64,000 nucleotides of DNA from Arcobacter sp. CECT 8983 (GTDB lineage Bacteria > Campylobacterota > Campylobacteria > Campylobacterales > Arcobacteraceae): positions 62,001 to 126,000 of the forward strand of contig NZ_PDKF01000003.1 in the NCBI RefSeq assembly GCF_004118855.1. Reading direction: 5' to 3'. Positions 1 through 9,938 of this stretch are shown here, piece by piece. The notes beneath the pieces are model-generated. The model made no database searches. It worked only from the letters and a program-made list of their open reading frames with translations, and was not told where the DNA came from. The position numbers were made by a program, and so were the translations under genes. Numbering within the stretch: the first letter of the stretch is position 1; the number at the start of each line of letters is the position of its first letter.

Positions 1-1
1 A

Positions 2-892
2 TTACAAATGAGTGAAATTATACCAACTTTTGGTACGAGAGAAGTTTTATTTAACTTCCCTCAATTTGCACTTTTTGATAAGGAAAATCCAGTTATAGCT
101 TTTACTAATCCTTTTTATCAAATCTATGAAGGTGCAGCAATTGCAAGTAGGGCAGAAGTTATTCATATTGATTTAACTAAGCAGAATAATTTTAAAGCAA
201 CACTTAGTGATGAAGAGTTAAAAAGATGTGACTTAGTGATTTTAAATTATCCAAATAATCCTACATCAGCAGAGATGACAAAGGAAGAGTTAGGGCAATG
301 GGTTAAAAAGGCATTAGAGTTTGATTTTATTTTAGTAAATGATGAGTGCTACTCAGAGATTTATTTTGATGAAAAAGATAAACCTGTATCACTGCTTGAA
401 GCAAGTGTTGAGGTTGGAAATACATCTTTTAAAAATGTACTTGTAATGAACTCTATTTCAAAAAGAAGTTCTGCTCCAGGTCTTAGAAGTGGATTTATTG
501 CAGGAGATAAAGAGATTTTAGAAGAGTATATGCAATATAGAACATATGTTGGATGTGCAAGTCCGGTTCCTCTACAAAAAACAGCAGCCTTAGCTTGGAG
601 TGAAACTTCTCATGTAGATGGATTTAGAAAAATATATAAAAGAAATTTTGAATTAGCACAAGAAATTTTAGGAATAAAACCTCCAAAAGCAACTTTTTAT
701 ATCTGGCTTGAAGTAGAAGATGAATTAGAGTTTACAAAAAATCTTTATAAAGAAAAACACATAAAAGTATTACCTGGAAGTTTCCTTGGTAGAAATGGCA
801 TTGGAAAAGGTTATGTAAGAATTGCTTTAGTTGAGAATGAAGAAAGAACAAAAGAAGTATTAACTAGATTAAAGGACTTTATTGATGGATAA
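2..892 (+). CDS. dapC: Succinyldiaminopimelate aminotransferase-like protein (5' end cut by window)
   Basis: PLP-dependent class I/II aminotransferase, probably making N-succinyl-LL-2,6-diaminopimelate for lysine and peptidoglycan. The reading frame is open to the window edge, and the first visible residues already match the middle of the family, so about 80-90 N-terminal residues lie outside. Counting from the first ATG (position 8), visible motifs are NYPNNPT (80-86), NDECY (111-115) and the Schiff-base lysine K152 in SISKRSSAPGLRSGF. The sequence resembles H. pylori HP0624, which as I recall also sits beside murC; that context fits a cell-wall role. The exact substrate is inferred from this resemblance. 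The 3' end overlaps the next gene by 8 bases from its ATG at 885. Confidence 0.8.
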   Translation, partial: LQMSEIIPTFGTREVLFNFPQFALFDKENPVIAFTNPFYQIYEGAAIASRAEVIHIDLTKQNNFKATLSDEELKRCDLVILNYPNNPTSAEMTKEELGQWVKKALEFDFILVNDECYSEIYFDEKDKPVSLLEASVEVGNTSFKNVLVMNSISKRSSAPGLRSGFIAGDKEILEEYMQYRTYVGCASPVPLQKTAALAWSETSHVDGFRKIYKRNFELAQEILGIKPPKATFYIWLEVEDELEFTKNLYKEKHIKVLPGSFLGRNGIGKGYVRIALVENEERTKEVLTRLKDFIDG

Positions 893-1466
893 ACAAGAGT
901 TACAAGAAGCTAGAACTAATCCAGAATTTTTGGATTATTTAGAGACAACAAGAATCAATGCAATAGCAGCGAAAGATATTGCAGCACTTTATGAAGTTTT
1001 AGATTCAATGTTGATTCTAGATTTAGATGAAGAAAAAATAAACTCTGTTTATCAAACAATCTTAGAAACATCATTTGAAAAAGTAGAAGTTATTGTAAAT
1101 AATAATCAAAAATTATCTTTAGAAAATGACCAATTATTTTATGTAAGAGCACTTTATGAGCATGGTATTGAAAAGTGGAGTTATGATAATTTTGATGGTG
1201 CGAAGGATTTATTATTTGTATTATCAAATATTGTTGAAGATGAAACTTTAAAAGAGTCTTTACTAGTTCATATTATAGCTTTAACAAATAAAGTCTCACT
1301 AGAGGATTTTTATGAAAAAGAAGTGAATTTAAATGCTTGCAATAGTGAAGAGAAATACGGATATTTTATTACAAGTTTCAATAATGACATTAAAACTTTG
1401 TTAGAAGATAATAGTGAACTTCTAAAAAAAGAGTTTGAAAATTTAAAACATTTATTGGAATCTTAA
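885..1466 (+). CDS. Hypothetical protein between dapC and murC
   Basis: 193-residue acidic, probably all-helical cytoplasmic protein without signal peptide or membrane segment. I do not recognise the family. ATG at 885 is preferred over TTG at 882 because AAAGGA at 871-876 is 8 bases upstream of it. The gene overlaps the end of the aminotransferase gene, and its stop codon overlaps the murC start by one base (TAATG), so the three genes are almost certainly cotranscribed and translationally coupled. A helper role in cell-wall precursor synthesis is only a guess from position. Confidence 0.8.
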   Translation: MDKQELQEARTNPEFLDYLETTRINAIAAKDIAALYEVLDSMLILDLDEEKINSVYQTILETSFEKVEVIVNNNQKLSLENDQLFYVRALYEHGIEKWSYDNFDGAKDLLFVLSNIVEDETLKESLLVHIIALTNKVSLEDFYEKEVNLNACNSEEKYGYFITSFNNDIKTLLEDNSELLKKEFENLKHLLES

Positions 1467-2773
1467 TGAAAGTACATTTTATTGGTATTGGTGGAATAGG
1501 GCTTTCAGCCCTTGCAAGATTTTTAAAAAATGATGGTTATGATGTTTGTGGTTCTGATATAAAAAGTTCTCCTATTACAAAAGCATTAGAAAGTGAAGGC
1601 ATTAAAGTTTTTTGTCCACAAGATGCAAAAAATATTAGCGATGATTTAGATATTGTTATTTATTCAGCTGCTGTTACAGATGAAAATCCTGAGTTAATTG
1701 AAGCAAGATTAAAACAAATAAGAACTATTTCAAGAAAAGAGGCTTTACCTATTATTTTAGGGGATAAGAAAAACTATTGTGTAGCAGGAGCACATGGTAA
1801 ATCAACTACAACAGCAATCTTAGCTTCTATCTTAGAAAGTTCTGCACTAATTGGAGCTATTTCTAAAGATTTTGGTTCTAACTTTAGATATATAAATGAT
1901 TTAGTTGCTTTTGAAGCTGATGAATCAGATGCTTCTTTTTTACTTTCAAATCCTTATTGCTCAATTGTTACAAATGCTGAACCAGAACATATGGAATACT
2001 ATCAATATGACTATAAAAAGTTTTTTGAAGCCTATAAAAAGTTTATCAATTTAGCTGAAAAAAGAGTTTTAAATGGTGAAGATGAGTATATAAAAAAACT
2101 TGATATAAAAGAAGCAACTTACCTTTATCCAAGTAAAGATATTAAAAACTTATCATATCTTTTAAAAGATGGTGAGCCCCACACAAAATTTGATTTAAAA
2201 GAGCTTGGTTCTTTTGAAGTTTGGGGTTTTGGTTATCATATTGCAATTGACGCATCATTAGCTATTTTAGCAGCACTTGAAGAGCTTGATGTAGAGCAGA
2301 TTAGAAAGAACATTTTAAACTATAAGGGAATCAAAAAAAGATTTGATATTGTCCAAAAAAATAAAGACCTTGTAGTAGTTGATGATTATGCTCATCATCC
2401 AACAGAAATTGAAGCTACAATGAAATCTGTTGAAGTGTATGATAACTTAACTAATATAAATAAAAGAGTTGTTATTTGGCAACCACATAAATATAGTAGA
2501 ACCAATGACAATCTAGAAGGCTTTAAAAAGTGTTTTAGAAGATGTGATGAATTAGTTATATTACCAATTTGGACTATTCCTGGAGAACAAAAAATCGACA
2601 TAGATTTTAAAAAAGAGTTTTCAATGTATAATCCTACTTTTACTGATAGTTTAAAAACTACTAATGGGAAAATAGAACTTATAAAAGATGGAAAAATTAT
2701 TAAAACAATTACAGATGGTATAGTTTTAGGTGTAGGAGCTGGTGATATAACATACCAATTAAGACATAGTTAG
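1466..2773 (+). CDS. murC: UDP-N-acetylmuramate--L-alanine ligase
   Basis: Cytoplasmic ATP-dependent ligase adding L-alanine to UDP-MurNAc, the first peptide step of peptidoglycan synthesis. Mur ligase domains are seen in order: the N-terminal nucleotide fold with GIGGIGLSALARFL (7-20), the ATP loop AGAHGKSTT (107-115), and DDYAHHPTEIE (306-316), which is characteristic of MurC. Length of 435 residues is somewhat shorter than the E. coli enzyme (about 490), as usual in this phylum. It is the last gene of a three-gene unit. Confidence 0.97.
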   Translation: MKVHFIGIGGIGLSALARFLKNDGYDVCGSDIKSSPITKALESEGIKVFCPQDAKNISDDLDIVIYSAAVTDENPELIEARLKQIRTISRKEALPIILGDKKNYCVAGAHGKSTTTAILASILESSALIGAISKDFGSNFRYINDLVAFEADESDASFLLSNPYCSIVTNAEPEHMEYYQYDYKKFFEAYKKFINLAEKRVLNGEDEYIKKLDIKEATYLYPSKDIKNLSYLLKDGEPHTKFDLKELGSFEVWGFGYHIAIDASLAILAALEELDVEQIRKNILNYKGIKKRFDIVQKNKDLVVVDDYAHHPTEIEATMKSVEVYDNLTNINKRVVIWQPHKYSRTNDNLEGFKKCFRRCDELVILPIWTIPGEQKIDIDFKKEFSMYNPTFTDSLKTTNGKIELIKDGKIIKTITDGIVLGVGAGDITYQLRHS

Positions 2774-2841
2774 TAATTTAATTTTCAGTAAAGTTTTTAA
2801 TAATAAAATAGAGTTGTTATCATTATGATTAAGGCATAAAA

Positions 2842-4029
2842 ATGAAAATATTAGTTAAAAAGTTTATGAAAAGTGAGTCAACTTCTGGACTTATTTTGAT
2901 ATTTGTAACAATTATAGCTTTACTCTTACGAAACTCTGATTATTCTGGGTTTTATACTACTTTTTTACATACTAATATCACTTTTAAAATTGAAAGTATT
3001 TTAGATATTGATAAACCATTAATTTTGTGGATAAATGATGGTTTGATGGCTATTTTCTTCTTACTTATTGGTTTGGAAATAAAAAGAGAACTTATAGCAG
3101 GTCATCTTTCCAGTCCTTCCAAAATAGCACTTCCAGCAATAGCTGCACTTGGAGGAATGGTAGTACCAGCTGTTATCTTTGTAATATTTAATTATGGGGA
3201 TGACTTTGCTTTACGAGGCTGGGCAATTCCTACAGCAACTGATATTGCTTTTGCTTTAGGTATTTTATCCCTTTTAGGAAAAAGAGTGCCAACAACCTTA
3301 AAAATCTTTTTAATGGCACTTGCTATTTTTGATGATTTAGGTGCTATTTTAATTATTGCAATGTTCTATACTTCAGATTTATCTTTTCATGCTATATCTA
3401 TGGCAGCAATTTGTATTTTGCTTCTAATTATTTTAAATAGATTTCATGTGACAAAATTAGGTTTTTACTGGATTATAGGTGCAATACTTTGGATTTTTGT
3501 ATTAAAGTCAGGTGTTCATGCAACTTTAGCAGGAATTATTGTTGCTTTTACAATTCCATTAAATGCAATAAATGAAAAAAGAAGAAGAGTCTCTCCTGCA
3601 AAAACAGTAGAACATCAACTTCATTATTGGGTTGCTTTTTATATTTTGCCTCTATTTGCTTTCGTAAATGCAGGAGTTGATTTAAGAGATATGTCAATAG
3701 AAAAAATAACTACAGGTGTTTCATTAGGTGTTATTCTTGGTCTTTTTGTTGGAAAACAATTAGGAGTATTTTTATTTACTTTTTTAGCTGTTAAATATAA
3801 ATTAGCAAATCTTCCTAAATGTGCAACTTGGCAACAGATATATGGAGTTTCTGTTTTAACTGGTATTGGGTTTACAATGAGTTTGTTTATTAATTCACTA
3901 GCTTATAATGAATCAGATGTATTTTTTTACACTGATAAGTTAGCTATATTAATTGGTTCTTTTTTATCTGGTATTTTAGGATATTTAATAATTAGATTCT
4001 CTAAGGGTAAAAAAATGTGTAGTACCTAA
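2842..4029 (+). CDS. nhaA: Na+/H+ antiporter NhaA
   Basis: Inner-membrane electrogenic sodium/proton antiporter for pH and sodium homeostasis. The 395-residue protein has about 12 hydrophobic segments. The ion-binding aspartates are present: TATDIAFALG (131-140, D134) and AIFDDLGAIL (161-170, D164/D165), matching E. coli D133, D163 and D164. AAGG about 8 bases upstream supports the start. It stands alone, with 68 bases to murC, and converges on dprA with only one base between the stops. Confidence 0.96.
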   Translation: MKILVKKFMKSESTSGLILIFVTIIALLLRNSDYSGFYTTFLHTNITFKIESILDIDKPLILWINDGLMAIFFLLIGLEIKRELIAGHLSSPSKIALPAIAALGGMVVPAVIFVIFNYGDDFALRGWAIPTATDIAFALGILSLLGKRVPTTLKIFLMALAIFDDLGAILIIAMFYTSDLSFHAISMAAICILLLIILNRFHVTKLGFYWIIGAILWIFVLKSGVHATLAGIIVAFTIPLNAINEKRRRVSPAKTVEHQLHYWVAFYILPLFAFVNAGVDLRDMSIEKITTGVSLGVILGLFVGKQLGVFLFTFLAVKYKLANLPKCATWQQIYGVSVLTGIGFTMSLFINSLAYNESDVFFYTDKLAILIGSFLSGILGYLIIRFSKGKKMCST

Positions 4030-4030
4030 G

Positions 4031-4801
4031 TTAGAAAGTGGGCTTGATTAGCCCATTTTCAACTATAATACTTCCTTCAAGTTCTAACTCAAATATTTTA
4101 CTAGCATACTTTGATATAGCATCTTCATATCTAGGAAAAGTTTTCAAATAGCTTGATAATTCATCTTCTTTTTTTTCAATACTGCAAAATGAGTTTAGAA
4201 AGGTTTCAATACAATAAATAGGTTCTATTAAACCTTTTTCCAAAAGTTTTTGCGTTCCAATACTCTCATCTAATCTATGGGGAATTGTATATACTTTTTT
4301 ACCCATTTTAAGTGCATAATCTATTGAGGTTAAGGTTCCACTTTTTTCATCTGCATAAGTTACAATCAGTACTTCTCCAAGAGAGACAACTATCTCATTT
4401 CTTTGTACAAAGCTATAATTTCTAGCCTTTTCACCTTCTTTATACGAACTAAGCATTAAACCTTTTTGTTCAATCTCTTCTATTAGCTTTTTATTAATAG
4501 TTGGGTATTTTATGTCTAAACCATTTGCTACAACTGCAATTGTATTTTGTGGTGTTGCTGCTTTATGAGCTATACTATCAACGCCAATAGCAGCACCACT
4601 TACAACTACAATATTTCTTTGTGCAAAACCTTGAGAAAGAAGATGAGTCATTTTTTGAGAATACAAGTTTGGTTTTCTACTTCCTACTATAGATATTTTT
4701 CTTTTATTTAATAGCTTTTTGTTTCCAATGTAAAAAAGTTCATTTGGGTACTTTTTCATTGAGTCTAATTCTTTTATATGAAAATCAATTTTATCTTTCA
4801 T
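4031..4801 (-). CDS. dprA: DNA-processing protein DprA (Smf family)
   Basis: Cytoplasmic single-strand DNA-binding protein that loads RecA on incoming DNA in natural transformation. The Rossmann-like DprA core is visible: SIVGSRKPN (37-45), SGAAIGVDSIAH (68-79), FVQRNEIV (131-138) and SGTLTSIDYALKMGKKV (154-170). Length of 256 residues is the compact form seen in Helicobacter and Campylobacter, with little more than a short C-terminal tail after the core. No other competence gene is adjacent. The C-terminal codons overlap the nhaA terminator. Confidence 0.93.
   Translation of the reverse strand: MKDKIDFHIKELDSMKKYPNELFYIGNKKLLNKRKISIVGSRKPNLYSQKMTHLLSQGFAQRNIVVVSGAAIGVDSIAHKAATPQNTIAVVANGLDIKYPTINKKLIEEIEQKGLMLSSYKEGEKARNYSFVQRNEIVVSLGEVLIVTYADEKSGTLTSIDYALKMGKKVYTIPHRLDESIGTQKLLEKGLIEPIYCIETFLNSFCSIEKKEDELSSYLKTFPRYEDAISKYASKIFELELEGSIIVENGLIKPTF
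4035..4059 (+). terminator. Hairpin terminator of nhaA inside the dprA 3' end
   Basis: AAAGTGGGCT / AGCCCATTTT form a 10-pair stem (one G-U) around the loop TGATT, and the descending arm ends in TTTT. It starts 6 bases after the nhaA stop, so it can end nhaA transcription, yet the bases also encode the last residues of dprA on the minus strand. Confidence 0.6.
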
Positions 4802-4860
4802 TTTAAAACCTTGAATTTTAAAATAATATAGAAATTAAACTTTAAAAATAATAAATAAAA

Positions 4861-5958
4861 TTATAAAATAGGAAGTTGATTTATGTAGATTAGTTCTAAA
4901 TCTTTTAATAAAGGTTTTGATTCTTTAAGTACTTTTAGAGTTATATTATGAGGGTGACCTATAGCAATAGCATAACCTCTTTTATTTGCAATTCTTATTG
5001 CTTTTTTTAATTGATTTTGTATATAGTCAAATTTTTGTTCATTGTCTAAAAATATATTTCTTGCAATATATGGCATTTTATATTTTTTTGCCATAATTTT
5101 ACCCTTACTTTTACTTGTAGTTCTACTATCTACAAAAGTGAAATTATATTTTTTTAAAGCTTTAAATAGTTTATCCATAGCTTGAGTATCTTGAGTAAAT
5201 TTACTTCCTGTATGGTTATTTGTAAATTGTGCAGTTGGATACCAATTTCTTATTTGAGCAACTCTTTTTTCAATCTTTTCATAAGAGTCTTTAATATGAA
5301 GTGTTCCTTGTTCTTCACCTTTGAAAAATTTTGCTTCCATTGGAAAATGAATCATATAAAAAGGTAATCCATTTACCATCTCAATTGTACTTCCATTTCT
5401 TGAAGTAGGAGGAAGAATTGACATTGTTGCTTTGTAACCAATATTATTAATCTTATTTATTTGATATTGTGTTGTAACATCATCTATAACAATTGCAAGT
5501 TTAGGTTTATTTGTTTTAAAAGGAAGTGGTTGATGAAATACTGGTACTTCTTTTGTTTGAATTTCATCTTCTTTTTTAGTTTCTTTATTAAGTTTTTTTT
5601 CTTCTGATATTTTTATTGTATCTTTTGTTTTTTCATGAATATACTCTTTATATAAATCTTCAGTATATTCTTCAAATTTATCTTTTTTTACTTCAATATT
5701 TTTTACATATTTATCTAATTTATCTTCACTTGTTTTTTGTATTTTGCTTATATCGTTTTTAATTCTTTTTTCAATTTTTGAAATGTCTTTTTTAGATTCT
5801 TCAATTTTATTATTATCGATTAAATATATTAAAATCCCAATTGCAATAATTAGGGCAAGTATTATTATTAATAATATATTAATCAGTTTAAAATTAATAT
5901 TTTGTGATTTAGTATGTTTTGGTTTAGTAGATTTTCGTCTAGTTTTTCTTTTAGCCAT
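4861..5958 (-). CDS. Divergent polysaccharide deacetylase (YibQ/DUF610 family)
   Basis: Membrane-anchored envelope protein: a basic N terminus, one membrane helix (about residues 24-47), a charged coiled-coil/linker region (50-145) and a C-terminal NodB-like fold of the divergent polysaccharide deacetylase family starting at PKLAIVIDD (152-160). FTNNHTGSKFT and IGHPHN correspond to the conserved catalytic-barrel motifs of the family. Domain placement indicates action in the periplasm. The substrate is not known; a peptidoglycan or glycan target is the usual suggestion. It lies downstream of ilvC on the same strand but is separated from it by a strong terminator. Confidence 0.85.
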   Translation of the reverse strand: MAKRKTRRKSTKPKHTKSQNINFKLINILLIIILALIIAIGILIYLIDNNKIEESKKDISKIEKRIKNDISKIQKTSEDKLDKYVKNIEVKKDKFEEYTEDLYKEYIHEKTKDTIKISEEKKLNKETKKEDEIQTKEVPVFHQPLPFKTNKPKLAIVIDDVTTQYQINKINNIGYKATMSILPPTSRNGSTIEMVNGLPFYMIHFPMEAKFFKGEEQGTLHIKDSYEKIEKRVAQIRNWYPTAQFTNNHTGSKFTQDTQAMDKLFKALKKYNFTFVDSRTTSKSKGKIMAKKYKMPYIARNIFLDNEQKFDYIQNQLKKAIRIANKRGYAIAIGHPHNITLKVLKESKPLLKDLELIYINQLPIL

Positions 5959-5961
5959 ATA

Positions 5962-5997
5962 TAAAAAAGAAGTAAGAGAGAATAAACTCTCTTACTT
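5962..5997 (-). terminator. Rho-independent terminator of ilvC
   Basis: Perfect 11-pair inverted repeat (AAGTAAGAGAG / CTCTCTTACTT, 5970-5997) around a 6-base loop. Read on the minus strand it is followed by CTTTTTT, giving a classical terminator just after the ilvC stop. Confidence 0.85.
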
Positions 5998-6003
5998 AAA
6001 TAA

Positions 6004-7074
<1,071 letters not shown>

Positions 7075-9096
7075 CTAAAGTCTGGGTAATTCTATTTTAA
7101 AGCAAGCACCAAAATAATGATATTGTTCGATAAAAAAGTCTGAATTCATGGCTGTTAAAGAGCCCTTCATATGTTTTTCAATAATGTCTTTACTCATATA
7201 AAGTCCAATTCCTGTACCTTGTGATTTGTGTTTTGTTGTAAAATACGGGTCAAAGATTTTATCTTTTATGTGTGGTGGAATTCCTCCTGCACTATCAAAT
7301 ATATCAATAACATTGTTTTGTTTTGTACTATACGCTTTTATATAAACTTGTCTTTTTTCAAACTTTTTTTCTTTTAAAACATCTTTAGCATTATTCAATA
7401 TATTTAAAAATACTTGAGAAAGTTCATTTGGAAAACCTTTAGAAATAAGTTGATCTTCTTTTATATCTAAGGTTAAAACTATTTCATTATCTTTATAAAC
7501 TGCACTTGTAATGCTTATAGAATTATTTAATACTTCTATAATATTAAATTTTATTTTCTCTTTATCTTTTCTAAAAAAGCTTCTAAAATCTTCAATTGTT
7601 TGATTTAAAAATTGAACATATTTCATAATAGATTTATAGGAAGCATCAATATCTTCGTCCTTTGCAATTCCTAGCTCTCTTTGAACTTGCATAGAAGAAA
7701 CAGTTGACGATATAGCAGAGAGTGGTTGTCTCCATTGGTGGGCAATATTTCCTATCATTTCCCCTAAAGCTGCGAATCTTCCTTGTTGTATTAATGTTTT
7801 ATCTTTTTCTCTATTTTTTTCAACTTCTTCTTTTATTTTTAGTTCTAGATTTTCATTTAAGTCTTTTAACTCTTTTGTTTTACCATTTACTATATTTTCA
7901 AGATTGTCATTTAAAGCTTTTAGCTTTTTTTGTGCCTCAATCTCTTTTGTAATATTATTAAGTGCTACAATTACAATAAACTCCTTAGAGTCTAGTTCTT
8001 TTTTTGTAGCACTAATAGTAAAATAGTTTAATTCTTTATTTTTAAGCATTGCTACTTTGTGAAGTTTATTTGGGTTATCTAAAATATATTCAAACCACAT
8101 TCTTCCATCATAATCTTTGTCAATAATATATTCGTCATCTTGAATATCAATAAAAAAGTCACAAATACAAATATGGTCTTTTTTGAAATCATTAAAGCTA
8201 TCATATTCATCAAAAAAATCAACTAAAGCTTTATTCGCATCAATCATATATTCGCCATTACTTACAACAACGATATTCTTTTGTGCATCTAAAATACCTC
8301 TTGTCGAGCGTTCTTGTATTTGAAGTTTTTTAGTATTTTTATTTATTTGAACTGCGATTAAAAACCCTAAAATTAGTACAATTAAGATAATCAGTAGAAT
8401 TAAAAGAAGCTCTAATTGTATATACTGTTTTTTCTGTTTTTTTATTTCATCTTGAAGTTTTTTTAATTCGATAGTTCCTTCATATAAAAGTCTATTTGCA
8501 TTTTCAGTAACTCTTACAAAAAAAGCAGGAGTACTTTTATAAAATCTTTTTATAGCTTTATTTTGTTCTAAAAAGCCTACATAATTATTTTCTTTTTTTA
8601 GTTCAAATTGTTTTTTAAGAAGTTCATTTAATGTTTGAACCATCTCTTCAAATTGAATAATCTTTGGACTTAAATCAATAACTTCTAAGGAGATATTGTT
8701 ATCTTCTTTTTTATAAACTATTATTCTTTTTGTATCGTTGTGTTCTACAATATTTAATCTAATAGTTCTTTTTAAAGTTCCTCCATTTTCTAAAATATTT
8801 AAGCTTTCTTCTATTTCTTCTACTTTATTTTCAATTCTTTTGTTTATAACTTTCATTCCTCTTACATTTGTAGTAGAGGTTGCTAATTCATAAAAGTCAG
8901 AACGTATTTTATATAGGTCATGTACTATTAATTCACCAATTTCCATTTTTGCTTTTAGGTTTTCTGTTTTTTTATCTAAGTTTTCAATTAGATTAAGAAA
9001 AAATAGATGTAATAAAATTAAAAATGAAAGACCAAATACAAAAACTAACAGTAGAAAGATTAGGTTTTTTAAGTTGTAGGAGATATTTTTAAACAA
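7075..9096 (-). CDS. Membrane sensor histidine kinase with PAS-like domain (HQWRQPL type)
   Basis: 673-residue two-component sensor kinase. Layout: membrane helix about 12-36, extracytoplasmic helical region to about 225, second helix 228-250, PAS-like domain about 265-390, coiled coil 385-440, dimerisation helix with phospho-acceptor H453 in IAHQWRQPLS, and an HATPase_c domain with the N box LNILNNAKDV (564-573), DSAGGI (601-606) and TGIGLYMS (628-635). It starts 8 bases after the stop of a periplasmic binding protein gene on the same strand, suggesting that the binding protein is its sensory partner. No response regulator gene is adjacent. Confidence 0.9.
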   Translation of the reverse strand: MFKNISYNLKNLIFLLLVFVFGLSFLILLHLFFLNLIENLDKKTENLKAKMEIGELIVHDLYKIRSDFYELATSTTNVRGMKVINKRIENKVEEIEESLNILENGGTLKRTIRLNIVEHNDTKRIIVYKKEDNNISLEVIDLSPKIIQFEEMVQTLNELLKKQFELKKENNYVGFLEQNKAIKRFYKSTPAFFVRVTENANRLLYEGTIELKKLQDEIKKQKKQYIQLELLLILLIILIVLILGFLIAVQINKNTKKLQIQERSTRGILDAQKNIVVVSNGEYMIDANKALVDFFDEYDSFNDFKKDHICICDFFIDIQDDEYIIDKDYDGRMWFEYILDNPNKLHKVAMLKNKELNYFTISATKKELDSKEFIVIVALNNITKEIEAQKKLKALNDNLENIVNGKTKELKDLNENLELKIKEEVEKNREKDKTLIQQGRFAALGEMIGNIAHQWRQPLSAISSTVSSMQVQRELGIAKDEDIDASYKSIMKYVQFLNQTIEDFRSFFRKDKEKIKFNIIEVLNNSISITSAVYKDNEIVLTLDIKEDQLISKGFPNELSQVFLNILNNAKDVLKEKKFEKRQVYIKAYSTKQNNVIDIFDSAGGIPPHIKDKIFDPYFTTKHKSQGTGIGLYMSKDIIEKHMKGSLTAMNSDFFIEQYHYFGACFKIELPRL

Positions 9097-9104
9097 ATAT
9101 TATC

Positions 9105-9863
9105 CTATAGGAAACCATATTTTTTCATAATTTCTTGTCCTTGTTTAGAAGTTGAAAATTTCATAAAACTTTTTGCTATATCTTTATTTTGTGAAAACTT
9201 AAGTAGTGATATTTTTAGTTTCTCTTTTTTTGCATACTTTTCATCTATTTCTATTATATCTATATATTTGTTATTTTCTTCCCAGAAAGCAGTTGAACGC
9301 CAATTTATAGTTATATCAGCTCTTTTGTCAATAAGTGCTTTGTTTAGGTTTCTTGAATCTGTTCCAATTTCAACAGAGTTATCATAGGCATCATAAAAAA
9401 ACTCTTTACCTTTGTATTTTTCGAATATTTCTTTTGTTTCTCTACCTATGCTTCCTGCTTTTGGGTTACATAAAATTGAAGACAATGATGTTTTTACAAA
9501 ATCATCTAAATTAATATTTTGTTTATTTTTATCTTTTCTTACAAAAATAGCAGCTTTGTTATATCCAATTTCAACGGCTTCTAGCAAATATCCATCTTTT
9601 AAGTTGTTTGTACGGTAAGAGTTACTTCCAGGTAAAAATAAATCACCTACTTTTGAGTATTTTAAAGAGTCATAAAGGTCTTTTGAAGCACCTTGAGAAA
9701 TTTTGATATTACAGTTATATTTAGCTTCAATAATTTTTGCCATCTCCTTAATAGGCTTAACCATTGTCGTTCCACAATAGAATATAAGTGTAGGTTTGCT
9801 ACTATTTGCAATAAGTGAAGAGCTTAATAATAGAGTAAAAGAAATAATTATTTTAAAAAACAT
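9105..9863 (-). CDS. Periplasmic substrate-binding protein (ModA/PstS-like fold)
   Basis: 252-residue exported protein. A signal peptide (MFFKIIISFTLLLSSSLIAN) is followed by a type II periplasmic binding fold: GTTMVKPIKEMAK near the N terminus, QGASKDLYDSLKYSKVGDLFLPG, GSIGRETKEIFEKY, and a C-terminal helix-rich end as in oxyanion-binding proteins. The ligand cannot be named from sequence. There are no permease or ATPase genes here. Instead the gene is followed 8 bases later by a membrane histidine kinase gene, so it may present a ligand to the kinase rather than to a transporter. Confidence 0.82.
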   Translation of the reverse strand: MFFKIIISFTLLLSSSLIANSSKPTLIFYCGTTMVKPIKEMAKIIEAKYNCNIKISQGASKDLYDSLKYSKVGDLFLPGSNSYRTNNLKDGYLLEAVEIGYNKAAIFVRKDKNKQNINLDDFVKTSLSSILCNPKAGSIGRETKEIFEKYKGKEFFYDAYDNSVEIGTDSRNLNKALIDKRADITINWRSTAFWEENNKYIDIIEIDEKYAKKEKLKISLLKFSQNKDIAKSFMKFSTSKQGQEIMKKYGFL

Positions 9864-9938
9864 TCAAGCATCCTTTGAATAAACTTAAGAATAATATTAT
9901 ATCAAGAAAATAACAAATTATTAATTAAAGGGTAAATC

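Noticed and set aside
2809-2827. Fur-like sequence before nhaA (TTATCATTAT half)
   Set aside because: Only 12 of 19 positions fit and one half is missing; in AT-rich DNA this is close to chance.
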